Assembly: GCF_000429185.2 (NCBI RefSeq)
Contig: NZ_AUBJ02000001.1
Coordinates: 5,146,001-5,210,000, forward strand
Direction of reading: 5' to 3'
Length of the DNA: 64,000 bases
From: Actinoalloteichus caeruleus DSM 43889
GTDB taxonomy: Bacteria; Actinomycetota; Actinomycetes; Mycobacteriales; Pseudonocardiaceae
This document shows, in pieces, positions 8,524 through 16,595 of this stretch. Both the position numbers and the translations under genes were made by a program. Every line of letters starts with the position of its first letter. Position 1 is the first letter of the stretch. Below the pieces are notes generated by a model. The model ran no database searches. It saw only the letters and a list, made by a program, of their open reading frames with translations, and had not been told where the DNA came from.

Positions 8524-9600
8524 ATGTCCGATGCCCATACGCTGATCATCGGTGGTGGACAGGCCGGCCTGGCCGGTGCCCAGGCCCTCCGCGCCAGGGG
8601 ACTCCGCCCCGTGGTGCTCGAGGCCGGCCCCGAAGCGGTTGGTTCCTGGCCGTCCTACTACGACAGCCTCACCCTGTTCACCCCCGCCCGGTACAGCTCC
8701 CTCCCCGGTCTCCCCTGCGGCGGCGACCCCGACCGGTACCCGACCCGGGAGGAACACGTCGCCTACCTCCGCCGGTACTCCCGCCTCCTCGACGTCGACA
8801 TCCGCACCGGCAACCGGGTGCTCGACGTGAGCGCCACCCCCGACGGTTTCGCCGCGCACCTGGCGGACGGCCAGGTGGTGCGCGCGCCCTCGGTGGTGGC
8901 CGCCACCGGCAGCTTCGGCCGCCCCCACCGGCCGGCCCTGCCCGGGTTGGACACCTTCACCGGCGTCCTCCGCCACAGCTCCGAGTACCGGCGTCCCGAC
9001 GACTGGGCGGGACTCCGGGTGGTGGTCGTCGGCGGCGGGAACTCGGCGGTGCAGATCGCCGTGGAACTCGCGGAGCACGCCGTCGTGACCCTCGCCAGCC
9101 GAGGGACGATCAAGTGGGCACCCCAGTTCGTCGCGGGCCGTGACCTGCACTTCTGGCTGCGCGTGCTCGGGATCGACACCGTGCCCCAGTTCCGGGTGAT
9201 CCGACGGGGAGGCCGAGCGCCCGTCCTCGACGTCGGCCGCTACCAGCAGGCGGTGGCAGCCGGTCGTCCCGACCACCGCCGGATGTTCGACCGGGTGGAG
9301 GGTGACGAGGTGGTGTGGCCCAACGGGCTGCGGGAACGCGTGGACGTGATCGTGTTGGCCACCGGGTTCCGGCCGGACTTCGGCTACCTGCGCGGCCTCG
9401 GCGCCCTGGACGGCGAGGGCCGTCCCCGGCAGGTCAACGGGTGGTCCACCACCCACCAGCGGCTGGCGTACCTGGGAGTGGAGGACCAGCGGACCCTGGG
9501 GTCGGACAGCATCGTGGGTGTCGGTTCCGACGCCAGGGTGATGGCCAGGCGGATGAGCACCACCCTCGGCCTCCGCCGCCCCACCCTCCTCGGGCGGTGA
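8524..9600 (+). CDS. FAD/NAD(P)-dependent oxidoreductase (flavin monooxygenase/CzcO-like)
   Basis: This 358-residue protein has two Rossmann motifs: IIGGGQAGLAGA at residues 7-18 for FAD, and VVVGGGNSAVQIA around residue 165 for NAD(P)H. The ATGFRPDFGYL motif near residue 280 is typical of the class-B flavin monooxygenase/CzcO-like group. The WPSYYDSLTLFTPARYSSLP segment is also characteristic of that group. Substrate unknown. It is divergent from the siderophore operon and shares its iron-box region, so iron control and a role in siderophore chemistry are possible but unproven. Confidence 0.85.
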   Translation: MSDAHTLIIGGGQAGLAGAQALRARGLRPVVLEAGPEAVGSWPSYYDSLTLFTPARYSSLPGLPCGGDPDRYPTREEHVAYLRRYSRLLDVDIRTGNRVLDVSATPDGFAAHLADGQVVRAPSVVAATGSFGRPHRPALPGLDTFTGVLRHSSEYRRPDDWAGLRVVVVGGGNSAVQIAVELAEHAVVTLASRGTIKWAPQFVAGRDLHFWLRVLGIDTVPQFRVIRRGGRAPVLDVGRYQQAVAAGRPDHRRMFDRVEGDEVVWPNGLRERVDVIVLATGFRPDFGYLRGLGALDGEGRPRQVNGWSTTHQRLAYLGVEDQRTLGSDSIVGVGSDARVMARRMSTTLGLRRPTLLGR

Positions 9601-9743
9601 TGGGGCCGCGCGCGGCTGGTCACTGAGCGCCCTCGCGGACGGCGGCGACCTCGGCCCCCGTTCCCCGCGTCGAACCCCGGAATGCCACCCCGGTCGGCCC
9701 CCGCCGGCCGATCGGCCGTCAGTGCCCACCCCCCTGCCCGTGC

Positions 9744-9781
9744 CCGAGTGCCGCCGGTGCCACTCCGCCGGCGGCACTCGG
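9744..9781. terminator. Bidirectional hairpin terminator
   Basis: Perfect 14-bp stem (CCGAGTGCCGCCGG with CCGGCGGCACTCGG) around a 10-base loop. It lies between the convergent oxidoreductase gene (ends 9600) and membrane-protein gene (ends 9833). There is no T-tract, as is common in actinomycetes. Confidence 0.7.
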
Positions 9782-9832
9782 CCGTCACCGGCGTGGGCCA
9801 GTCCTCCCCGGGGTCGGCCGCGCCCGGCCGGT

Positions 9833-10633
9833 TCAGAAGTCGACGGTGGGCTTCCGGGCGCGTACCACCAGGTGCCGGTCGTCCAGCCGCGCCGGCTCCT
9901 GGGGGTCGGGTGCCACGAGGACGGCGGCGGGCCGGTACCAGAGATCCAGCCGGTCGCCCACGCGCGGGGCCAGGCCGGGTCGCGGGTCGAGCCGGACCCG
10001 GGAGACGACCGCCCGGCTGCCGTCCCGGAAACCGATGTGGAGCAGCAGGCGTTCCCTGGCCGGTCCCGTCAGGCCCGACGCCGGTATCGCCTCCAGGTCG
10101 AGGACGGTCCCCACCGACCGCCGGCCGCTTTCCAGCAGCGCCAGCACGCGCCGGTCCTCGGCCACGGCGGCCCTCAGTGCCCGGACCGCGACCAGCGAGG
10201 ACGCCAACGCGACCACCAGCACGGCCCAGGGGAGCCAGGGCGGCGGACCGGGAGCCAGCCGCGCGGCTGGCTCGGTCGCGGATGCCGGCCACACCAGCCC
10301 ACCCCAGTAGCCCCAGGCCACCGTCGTCGCGCCTCCCCACCAGCACGGGCTGCCAACGGGGGAGAGGACCCGGTCGAGGGCGACCCCGACCAGGGCGGCG
10401 ATCACCACGGCACCCAGCACGGCCAACCCGGTGGCGGGGAACGCGGCGTGCGCCACGGGCAGGCCCGGAAGCCCCACACCGGTGGGCAGGACGGCGAGGC
10501 GCATCAACACCGCGCTGCCGAACACCCCGGCGAGTGCGATCCCGGTTCCCCACACCCAGCGGTACCGGGCTCGGGCCCGGGCCCGAGCCCGCCGGGCGAA
10601 CGGGTCCGAGCGGGCGGCGGCGTCGTACGGCAC
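9833..10633 (-). CDS. Membrane protein with DUF3592-like C-terminal domain
   Basis: This 266-residue protein has an Arg/Ala-rich cytoplasmic N-terminus and about four transmembrane segments in residues 25-155. Its soluble C-terminal region has the pattern of DUF3592-type proteins (GTVLDLE, then LLLHIGFRDGSRAVVSRVRLDPR and GDRLDLWYRP as separate stretches). No enzymatic residues are apparent. It stands alone and is convergent with the oxidoreductase gene. Function unknown. Confidence 0.75.
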   Translation of the reverse strand: MPYDAAARSDPFARRARARARARYRWVWGTGIALAGVFGSAVLMRLAVLPTGVGLPGLPVAHAAFPATGLAVLGAVVIAALVGVALDRVLSPVGSPCWWGGATTVAWGYWGGLVWPASATEPAARLAPGPPPWLPWAVLVVALASSLVAVRALRAAVAEDRRVLALLESGRRSVGTVLDLEAIPASGLTGPARERLLLHIGFRDGSRAVVSRVRLDPRPGLAPRVGDRLDLWYRPAAVLVAPDPQEPARLDDRHLVVRARKPTVDF

Positions 10634-11126
10634 TGTTGCCTCCCACCCGAGAACCGTCGCGTCGTGGCCGCGAACGCTAGTGCTGCCGGGTGAACGGGTG
10701 GTGACAGGGCGCGGTCACGGCCCGGGCGGTCACGTGGCCGGTCGTCGGCGGCCTGACCGGGCGGTTCGCGGGGTCGACCCAGTGTCCCGCGAGGCCACCG
10801 TCGACGGGACCGCCGGCCGGAGGAGGTGGTCGCCGCCCCCGCGGGGTGGCGACCACCAGTCCCGGTCTCCGCCACCGCCGCGGCCGATGCGGGGGGCCGC
10901 CCCGAGCGGGGACGGCACCTTGCGGCCCGGGCACCGGTCGAGGGCAGCACCGGCGGCCCCGCCCTGACGTCCTCGCACCGGCCGGGTCCCCGCCCACGCC
11001 ACCGCTGGCTCCGCGCCGCGACGAGGTCGCGCCACCGGTCCCTGCGCACCCCTGATGACCAGGGGAGGCATCCGGCCGATCCCACCCGGGGAGGGTGGTG
11101 AATCCCGTCGGCCGAAGCGGGGAGCG
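10634..11126. other. Long GC-rich intergenic region
   Basis: Nearly 500 bp between divergently transcribed genes. All frames are open by composition, but none has a convincing ribosome-binding site or recognisable protein. I see no repeat or RNA structure beyond short GC-rich hairpins. Confidence 0.4.
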
Positions 11127-11151
11127 GTTTCGGCGTCGACCTGTCGGGTAG
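11127..11151 (+). promoter_or_regulatory. Sigma-B/F-type general stress promoter
   Basis: GTTT at 11127-11130 and GGGTAG at 11146-11151 are separated by 15 bases, matching the actinobacterial stress sigma consensus GTTT-N14-16-GGGTAT in all but the last base. The predicted transcript would start about 30 bp before the ATG of the holin-like gene. Confidence 0.6.
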
Positions 11152-11191
11152 CCCGACGGCACGTGGTCCCAAGGAATCGGAGCGCGAGACG

Positions 11192-11620
11192 ATGGCTGAG
11201 CAATTCGACGTCCGGTCGATGGAGGACGAACGGCACCGGGAGCGCAACACCTCGCAGCTGGTGCACGACGCCTTCGAACAGACCCGGCACCTGATCCGCG
11301 GCGAGATGCGACTGGCGATGCGGGAGTTCTCCGGCAAACGCCGCCACGCCACCATGGGCGGCGGCATGTTCGGCGGAGCGGCGGTCTTCGCCCTCTACGG
11401 CGGGGGCGCGCTCGTGCTGTGCGTGGTCCTCGCGCTGGCGCTGGTGTGGCCGGGCTGGCTGGCGGCGCTGGTGACGGGTGCCGCGCTGCTCGCGGCCGCC
11501 GGCGTGATGTCGCTGGTCGGCCGTCGCGAGTTCCGCAAGGTGACCCCGGTCGTGCCCGAACAGACGGTCGCCAACATGCGGGACACGGTGGACACCATCA
11601 AGTCGCGGACGGGGCGGTGA
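11192..11620 (+). CDS. Holin-X-like (phage_holin_3_6 family) membrane protein
   Basis: This 142-residue protein has an amphipathic N-terminal region with the LVHDAFEQTRHLIRGEMRLA type of segment typical of actinobacterial holin superfamily III proteins. A Gly-rich hairpin of two transmembrane helices follows (about residues 50-105), then a polar tail. Despite the family name, chromosomal members occur widely outside prophages and have no shown lysis role. The gene follows a sigma-B-like promoter and is 4 bp upstream of a DUF3618 gene, its usual partner. Confidence 0.85.
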   Translation: MAEQFDVRSMEDERHRERNTSQLVHDAFEQTRHLIRGEMRLAMREFSGKRRHATMGGGMFGGAAVFALYGGGALVLCVVLALALVWPGWLAALVTGAALLAAAGVMSLVGRREFRKVTPVVPEQTVANMRDTVDTIKSRTGR

Positions 11621-11624
11621 GGAC

Positions 11625-12077
11625 ATGAGCCACCGGAACGGAGACAGGCAGCACGGCGGCCGGCACACCGCGACCCGTGGGAGCTGGGCCGACGAGGAAC
11701 TGCGGCGCGACATCGAGGCCACCGAGCACGAACTCGCCGACACCGTGGCCGACCTCGTGGACAAGTTCGACGTGCGGGGCAAGGTCTCGGACCTGACCGA
11801 GGAGAAGCTCCACTCGCTCGACCAGGCCGCCGCGCGACTCACCGAGAAGGCCCCGCCCCAGGTGGCCCGGCAGCTCGACCGGGGCCGGGAGGCGATCCGC
11901 AAGCGGCCAGGCGCCACCCTCGGGTGGACGGCCGCCGCGCTGCTCGTGCTGGTGGCGCTGGGTCGTCGACGCGCCCACCGGCACCACCACCGGGCACACC
12001 ACGGCCTCGGGCACTTCCGGCACCACGGGCCGGCGAGGGGACGCCAGCTGGACGGCTACGAGGTGTGGGAGATCTGA
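11625..12077 (+). CDS. DUF3618-containing protein
   Basis: This 150-residue protein carries the DUF3618 pattern near its N-terminus (ELRRDIEATEHELADTVADL), which is a predicted amphipathic helix. An Ala-rich helical middle and one transmembrane segment (about residues 100-115) follow, and then a His/Arg-rich cytoplasmic tail. It is co-transcribed with the holin-like gene; ATG 11625 lies 4 bp after that gene's stop. The pair is probably part of the envelope stress response; the exact function is unknown. Confidence 0.85.
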   Translation: MSHRNGDRQHGGRHTATRGSWADEELRRDIEATEHELADTVADLVDKFDVRGKVSDLTEEKLHSLDQAAARLTEKAPPQVARQLDRGREAIRKRPGATLGWTAAALLVLVALGRRRAHRHHHRAHHGLGHFRHHGPARGRQLDGYEVWEI

Positions 12078-12115
12078 CCCTGGCACCGGCCTCCCCGTTC
12101 CGCCACACTGGACGG

Positions 12116-12898
12116 ATGGCGCCGGCACCGCTGTCCGTCACGTCGTGGGGCACCGCCGGTCCGCGCGTCGTCCTGGTGCACGGCTCGGGGACCTGGGGCG
12201 CGGCCACGTTCGGGTTCGCCGCCCAACGGCCGTTGGCCGCCGACCACCAGCTGGTGGTGCCCGACCGGCGTGGCTACGGCGCGAGCCCCGACACGGCCCG
12301 CAGCGATCCGCATGAGGACGCCACCGACATCGGCGAGCTGCTCGACGACGGAGCCCACCTCGTGGGGCACTCCTCGGGCGCCGTCGTCGCGCTGCTGGTC
12401 ACGGCAGCCAGGCCGGACAGGGTCCGCAGCCTCACCCTCATCGAACCCGCGTGCTTCCAGCTCGCCCCGCGCGACCCCGTCGTCGCGGCTGCCATCGCAC
12501 GCAACCGGGCGGCCCTGGACGCGGTCCCGCCGACGATCGACGCCGAGGAACTGGTCCGCCTCAACTACCGGTCCGCCGGTCTCCCCGTTCCCGAGATCAC
12601 CGAGCGGCACGTCCGGGCGACCAGGACCGCGCTCGCCGAACGACCGGCCTGGGACACGCCGATCCCCTCCGAAGCCGTGGCGAACGCCCCGCGTCCCACG
12701 CTGGTGATCACCGGGACCTGGGAGAACGCCGCCGACGACTACCGGGAGCACGGGGGCCGCCCCATCATGGCCTGCGCGCGGGTGACCGCCGACCTGCTGG
12801 GCGCCGAGCTGCTGCGGGTGCCCGGCGCCAGCCACTGGCCGCACCAGGAGCGGCCGGACCTGGTGAACACCGCGTTGTCCCGGCTGTGGCGTGGCTGA
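12116..12898 (+). CDS. Alpha/beta hydrolase
   Basis: This 260-residue protein has an oxyanion-strand motif VLVHGSG, a nucleophile elbow GHSSGA with Ser as catalytic residue near position 85, and a terminal catalytic His in GASHWPHQERPD. The fold is a standard alpha/beta hydrolase without secretion signal. ATG 12116 is taken because the hydrolase fold begins immediately after it; the upstream in-frame extension overlaps the DUF3618 gene and is not credible. Substrate unknown. Confidence 0.88.
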   Translation: MAPAPLSVTSWGTAGPRVVLVHGSGTWGAATFGFAAQRPLAADHQLVVPDRRGYGASPDTARSDPHEDATDIGELLDDGAHLVGHSSGAVVALLVTAARPDRVRSLTLIEPACFQLAPRDPVVAAAIARNRAALDAVPPTIDAEELVRLNYRSAGLPVPEITERHVRATRTALAERPAWDTPIPSEAVANAPRPTLVITGTWENAADDYREHGGRPIMACARVTADLLGAELLRVPGASHWPHQERPDLVNTALSRLWRG

Positions 12899-13120
12899 TC
12901 CGCCGGGCCGCCCGCCCGGGCTCGTCGTCGCCGGAGACCAGGAGGCAGCGGTGGGGTGCCGGAGCCGGCACGGGGTGCCCGGTTCACCCCGGGGGAGCGG
13001 GACACCGGCTCCCGGGGGCACGTCGTCGCAGCGAGGTGACCGGGTACGCGCGTCTCCCGCTGCTCGCCACCTGCCCGGCGACCTCTCGCCGGGCGGGCGG
13101 ACCCGGGTGGGAGGCCTGGC

Positions 13121-13939
13121 GTGACGCCTCCCGTGGTGTGGATCGGCGGTCCGCCCGGAGCCGGGAAGAGCTCGGTGGCCCGGCTGCTCGCCCGCCGGCA
13201 CGGGCTCCGCGTGTACGCGAGTGACACCCGCACCTGGGAGCACCGCGACCGCGCCCTGCGTGCCGGCGTGCCCGCCGCGCTCGACTTCGAACGCCTCTCC
13301 GTCGAGCGCCGGTGGTCCGCGCCGCCCGAGGTGCTGGTGGCCCGGTCGCTGCACCACGAGCGGGGGCCGATGGTGGTCGAGGACGTGCGGTCCCTGCCCC
13401 CCGAACCACTCACCGTCGTCGAGGGCACCATCATCACCCCCGGGGTGGTCGGGCCGGACGCCACCGCGGTGTGGCTGCTGCCCGACGCGGCGGAACGGCG
13501 CCGGCGCCTCCGGGACCGGGACCTGAGCCGACCGGTGCTCAGGTTCTACGAACTGCTCGCGGAGCGGATCGAGGACGAGGTCCACGGGCGGGGCGCGCCG
13601 GTCGTCCACACCGGTCGGGGAGCGCCCCTCCGGCGGGTGGTCCCCGAAGTCGAGGAGCGGTTCGCCGCCGCCCTCGCCGCCGGGCCCGTCGTCCGGGACC
13701 GCGCCGGCCGGGTGTCCCTGCTCCGACTGGCCAACCTGGACGTCGTCCGCCAACACCTCGCCTACCTGGCACGGCCGTGGACCACCGGCGACGCCACCAC
13801 GATGGTGGCCCACTTCGACTGCGAGTGCGGGCGGCGGGACTGCGAGGCGCTGGTGGGACTGGCCGTCGCCGACTTCCCGACCGGGCCGGCCCACCTCGAC
13901 CCGGTCCTCGCGGCGGGGCACGCTCCCCGGCGGAGCTGA
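13121..13939 (+). CDS. P-loop kinase-like protein with C-terminal CECG cysteine motif
   Basis: This 272-residue protein opens with a Walker A loop (GGPPGAGKSS, residues 9-18) typical of small-molecule kinases of the AAA_33/zeta-like group. A Walker B-like hydrophobic strand before VEDVRS follows, then an Arg-rich lid (ERRRRLRDRDLSR). The C-terminal 60 residues hold the cluster DCECGRRDCEAL, a Cys pattern seen in other actinobacterial regulators and possibly metal-binding. The GTG start at 13121 has GGGAGG upstream. Substrate unknown. Confidence 0.8.
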   Translation: MTPPVVWIGGPPGAGKSSVARLLARRHGLRVYASDTRTWEHRDRALRAGVPAALDFERLSVERRWSAPPEVLVARSLHHERGPMVVEDVRSLPPEPLTVVEGTIITPGVVGPDATAVWLLPDAAERRRRLRDRDLSRPVLRFYELLAERIEDEVHGRGAPVVHTGRGAPLRRVVPEVEERFAAALAAGPVVRDRAGRVSLLRLANLDVVRQHLAYLARPWTTGDATTMVAHFDCECGRRDCEALVGLAVADFPTGPAHLDPVLAAGHAPRRS

Positions 13940-13976
13940 ACTCCCCGCGCCTCGGGGCGTGCGCCTCGGCGGGCCT

Positions 13977-14009
13977 CGTCGGGCCCGGACCGCGAGGCCG
14001 GGCCCGACG
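13977..14009. terminator. Bidirectional hairpin terminator
   Basis: Perfect 12-bp stem (CGTCGGGCCCGG with CCGGGCCCGACG) around a 9-base loop, sitting between the convergent P-loop gene and DUF418 gene. Confidence 0.75.
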
Positions 14010-14016
14010 TCGGGGC

Positions 14017-15309
14017 TCAGGTGGTCACGCGTGCCGCCGGCTCATCCTGGGAACGACTCGCGGCCGGCGAGGCCGTCGCTCCCCGCGACCGGTAGGTCAG
14101 GCCGCGCAACACCACCTCCGCCGGGCCGCGCCGGCCGGCGCGTTCCAGCAGGGCGCTGGTCACGACCGTCAGCAGCCAGACACCGATGGCGAACAGCGCC
14201 ATCTGAGCGCTGCCGAACGAGGCGCCCCAGCCGAGGCCCCAGGCGGCGAGCAGTGGGGCGCAGAGCACGGACTGCGCCAGGTACGCCGACAGGGACCTGC
14301 GTCCGGTGGCGACGATGGCTCCCCCGATCCGGCCCACCCCGCCCCGCCGGGAGATGCGGTGCGAGACCAGCGCGAACACGGCGACGTAACCAACCCCGCC
14401 GAACAGGCCACTGGTCATGTGCGTCAGGCTCAGCGCCTCCTTCATCAACGTGGAGACGGACAGCACGTCGACCCGCGCGAGCGCGTAGGGCAGGCCTCCC
14501 AGGAGCACACCGCCGCCGAGGCCGACCACCGCGGTCGCCCGCAGCAGGCGGAGGTGCTGGCCCGGCTCCTCCAGCACCCGGCGGCGGGCGGCCCAGAAGC
14601 CGAGCAACATCGACACGGGCAGGACGAGCAGGACGAAGCCCTGCACGACGACCAGGAACAGCCACGCCGGCAGCCGGCCCTGGATGCTGGCGAGGTAGCT
14701 CGTCTCACTGATGTTGCTCGTCAGGAACGGTACGTAGTCCAGGGGGGCTCCCCCGGCCGTGCCCTCGGGTGCGAGGGCCGCGAGGACGACGAGCGCCAAC
14801 GACAGCGTGAGGACCAGCCCGCTGAGCACGGCCGACCAGACCAGCAGCACCCGGTCGGACCGGCGGAGGAACAACCAGCAGAGGATCAGGCCCGTCATGC
14901 CGTAGGCGGCGAGGATGTCGCCCATCCACAGCAGGGCCGCGTGCGCCACGCCGAAGACCAGCAGCCACAGGTGCCGCCGCCGCAGCAGCGCCCGCGCGTC
15001 GCGTTCCTGCGTCCCGGTGGCCAGTTGGCGGCTCAGCAGCTGCACGATGCCGTAGCCGAAGAGGAACGCGAACATCGGGTAGGAGCGCATGTCGACCCCG
15101 GCGACGAGCACCACCTGGGTGATCTTGTCGGCGACGGAGCCGTCGACCGGATGCGCGCTGCCGGGGCTCCGCTCGGATCCCCACAGGTAGAAGACGGTGT
15201 TGGCGAGCACGATGAGCAGCAACATGCAGCCTCGGGCCAGATCAGGCGCGAGGACGCGTTCGCCGGCCTTCACCGGACCGCGTTCGGACGGAGTGGTGGT
15301 GGTTGTCAT
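14017..15309 (-). CDS. DUF418-family multi-pass membrane protein
   Basis: This 430-residue protein has about ten hydrophobic segments. Family hallmarks include the N-terminal RVLAPDLARGCMLLLIVLAN segment, MFAFLFGYG, and the C-terminal half with GRRSLSAYLAQS and LERAGRRGPAEVVLRGLTY. ATG 15309 is preceded by GGGGAGGA at good spacing; the frame extends further upstream but without a start signal. DUF418 proteins resemble acyltransferase-3 membrane proteins; no substrate is established. Confidence 0.88.
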   Translation of the reverse strand: MTTTTTPSERGPVKAGERVLAPDLARGCMLLLIVLANTVFYLWGSERSPGSAHPVDGSVADKITQVVLVAGVDMRSYPMFAFLFGYGIVQLLSRQLATGTQERDARALLRRRHLWLLVFGVAHAALLWMGDILAAYGMTGLILCWLFLRRSDRVLLVWSAVLSGLVLTLSLALVVLAALAPEGTAGGAPLDYVPFLTSNISETSYLASIQGRLPAWLFLVVVQGFVLLVLPVSMLLGFWAARRRVLEEPGQHLRLLRATAVVGLGGGVLLGGLPYALARVDVLSVSTLMKEALSLTHMTSGLFGGVGYVAVFALVSHRISRRGGVGRIGGAIVATGRRSLSAYLAQSVLCAPLLAAWGLGWGASFGSAQMALFAIGVWLLTVVTSALLERAGRRGPAEVVLRGLTYRSRGATASPAASRSQDEPAARVTT

Positions 15310-15855
15310 GGTGGTGTTCCTCCCCAGATCGTTCCAGCGCGCGCACCGGCTCGTGAGCCTTCCGCGCGCGTGGGTCGCGGCATGGTTGGAGTGAGCGGCG
15401 ATCGGTGGACTTCCTCCGGCGTGGTGCTCGCGGCCTCGGACCAGCGCGAGACGCTGATCCCCGCGCTCGCTGTCCGGTGTGGGCACCTCTCGCCGGAAGG
15501 CGCTCCAGCCCGCGTTCCTGAGAGTTCCGCGCCCGAGATGTCGTCGCGAGCGGCCCGACCGCCTACCCCGTCCGCCGCCGATCGGGGTCTGAATCGGTTC
15601 TCAACAGAATTCCACACAATTCCTCTGGCCTCGGCTGGGCTGGCGGAGTAACCTACGTCACCAGAAGCCCCGGCCTCGGCCGGGGTTTCGCCATGTCAGG
15701 GCCGGGTGGAGCGGTACGGGTCGTCTCCCGGCGGCCAGTGGGCAACGACTCTCGCGGGCGAGCGTGGCGGTGGTGCGCGTCGAGCTCGAGACCGCGACGG
15801 GCGGACGACGTCGCGGCCGTCGTCGGGCAGCGGACGCTCTGCCCGGAAAGGTCCC
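15310..15855. other. Intergenic region with one terminator-like hairpin
   Basis: About 545 bp between the DUF418 gene start and the GNAT gene end. It contains a hairpin at 15668-15685 and the promoter region of the DUF418 gene. The rest shows no gene or repeat I can support. An AT-richer patch lies at about 15596-15630. Confidence 0.4.
15668..15685. terminator. GC hairpin followed by TTT
   Basis: Stem CCCCGGC with GCCGGGG and a CTCG loop, followed by TTT on the plus strand. It is probably the terminator of the minus-strand GNAT gene, 170 bp away, or the end of a short unannotated transcript. Confidence 0.45.
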
Positions 15856-16515
15856 CTAGCCGCCGACCGGACGCCACATCGGACGCAGTCGCGGGCCCCC
15901 CTCGGGCAGGACGATCGGCTCGCCCAGCGCGCGGAAGCCGTACCGCTCGTAGAGGGCGGCGGCCCGGGGTGAACTCGCCTCCAGGTAGGCGGGCCGACCC
16001 GCCTCGTCGATCCTGGCGAGCTGGTGGCGCAGCAGCGCTCCGCCCACGCCCCGTCCCCGGTGATCCGGTCGCACCCCCATCTGCTGGAGGTACCAGTGCG
16101 GTTCTCCGGCGGGGTGCCGCTCCTCGGTCATCCGCCGCACCGTCGCCATCCGTGGCGCGTGGGGGCCGTAGACCGCTTCGAAGGCCGCCGCCACGGCCGC
16201 GTCCGCCTCGTCCTGGCTCGCGGCGGCCATCGACCGGTCACCGGTCGTCGAGGTGGGGTCGGTGTCCTCCCATAGGGAGACGCCGGTGACCTCGTCCGGT
16301 CCGGTTCCCGCCACGACGACCTCCCCCGTCGCGACGACGGCCCCGATCCACGGCTCGGCCGCCTCGGGGTCGCGCACGATGCGTTCCCGCCGCTCGTCCT
16401 GGTCGGGGATGACCCAGGTGATCACGGCCTCGCCCTCGCTGGCGGCGGCGAAGGCCGCCGCCGCTCCGGCGATGTCGTCCCGCCCGGCCCGCCACACGGT
16501 GATCGTCTCGGACAC
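15856..16515 (-). CDS. GNAT-family N-acetyltransferase
   Basis: This 219-residue protein has the acetyl-CoA binding motif in QMGVRPDHRGRGVGGALL (R/QxxGxG/A pattern near residue 150) followed by the classic C-terminal ALYERYGF motif. The start is GTG 16515, with GGGAGGG five bases upstream; an ATG further upstream lacks one. It is divergent from the TetR-HxlR fusion regulator with an 80-bp shared promoter, so it is a plausible regulatory target. Substrate unknown. Confidence 0.88.
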   Translation of the reverse strand: MSETITVWRAGRDDIAGAAAAFAAASEGEAVITWVIPDQDERRERIVRDPEAAEPWIGAVVATGEVVVAGTGPDEVTGVSLWEDTDPTSTTGDRSMAAASQDEADAAVAAAFEAVYGPHAPRMATVRRMTEERHPAGEPHWYLQQMGVRPDHRGRGVGGALLRHQLARIDEAGRPAYLEASSPRAAALYERYGFRALGEPIVLPEGGPRLRPMWRPVGG

Positions 16516-16529
16516 TGAACCCTCCCAGA

Positions 16530-16568
16530 TGCGTACGGTGTACTCATGGTCTTGGGTGAGGATACGCA
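16530..16568. promoter_or_regulatory. Candidate operator in divergent promoter
   Basis: Imperfect inverted repeat: TGCGTA (16530-16535) with TACGCA (16563-16568), and inside it GTACTCA (16540-16546) facing TGAGGATAC. It lies between the GNAT and TetR-HxlR genes, where a TetR-type dimer would be expected to bind. Confidence 0.4.
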
Positions 16569-16595
16569 CATCCGCGCGGCGGGCATGATGGCGGG

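Noticed and set aside
10677-11162. A 161-codon minus-strand frame between the membrane protein and holin-like genes.
   Set aside because: No ribosome-binding site or family resemblance; residues dominated by Arg, Pro and Gly, as expected from GC-rich non-coding DNA; it overlaps the clear sigma-B promoter.
15650-15690. Possible small RNA ending in a GC hairpin with TTT.
   Set aside because: No convincing -35/-10 pair; more simply the distal terminator of the GNAT gene.
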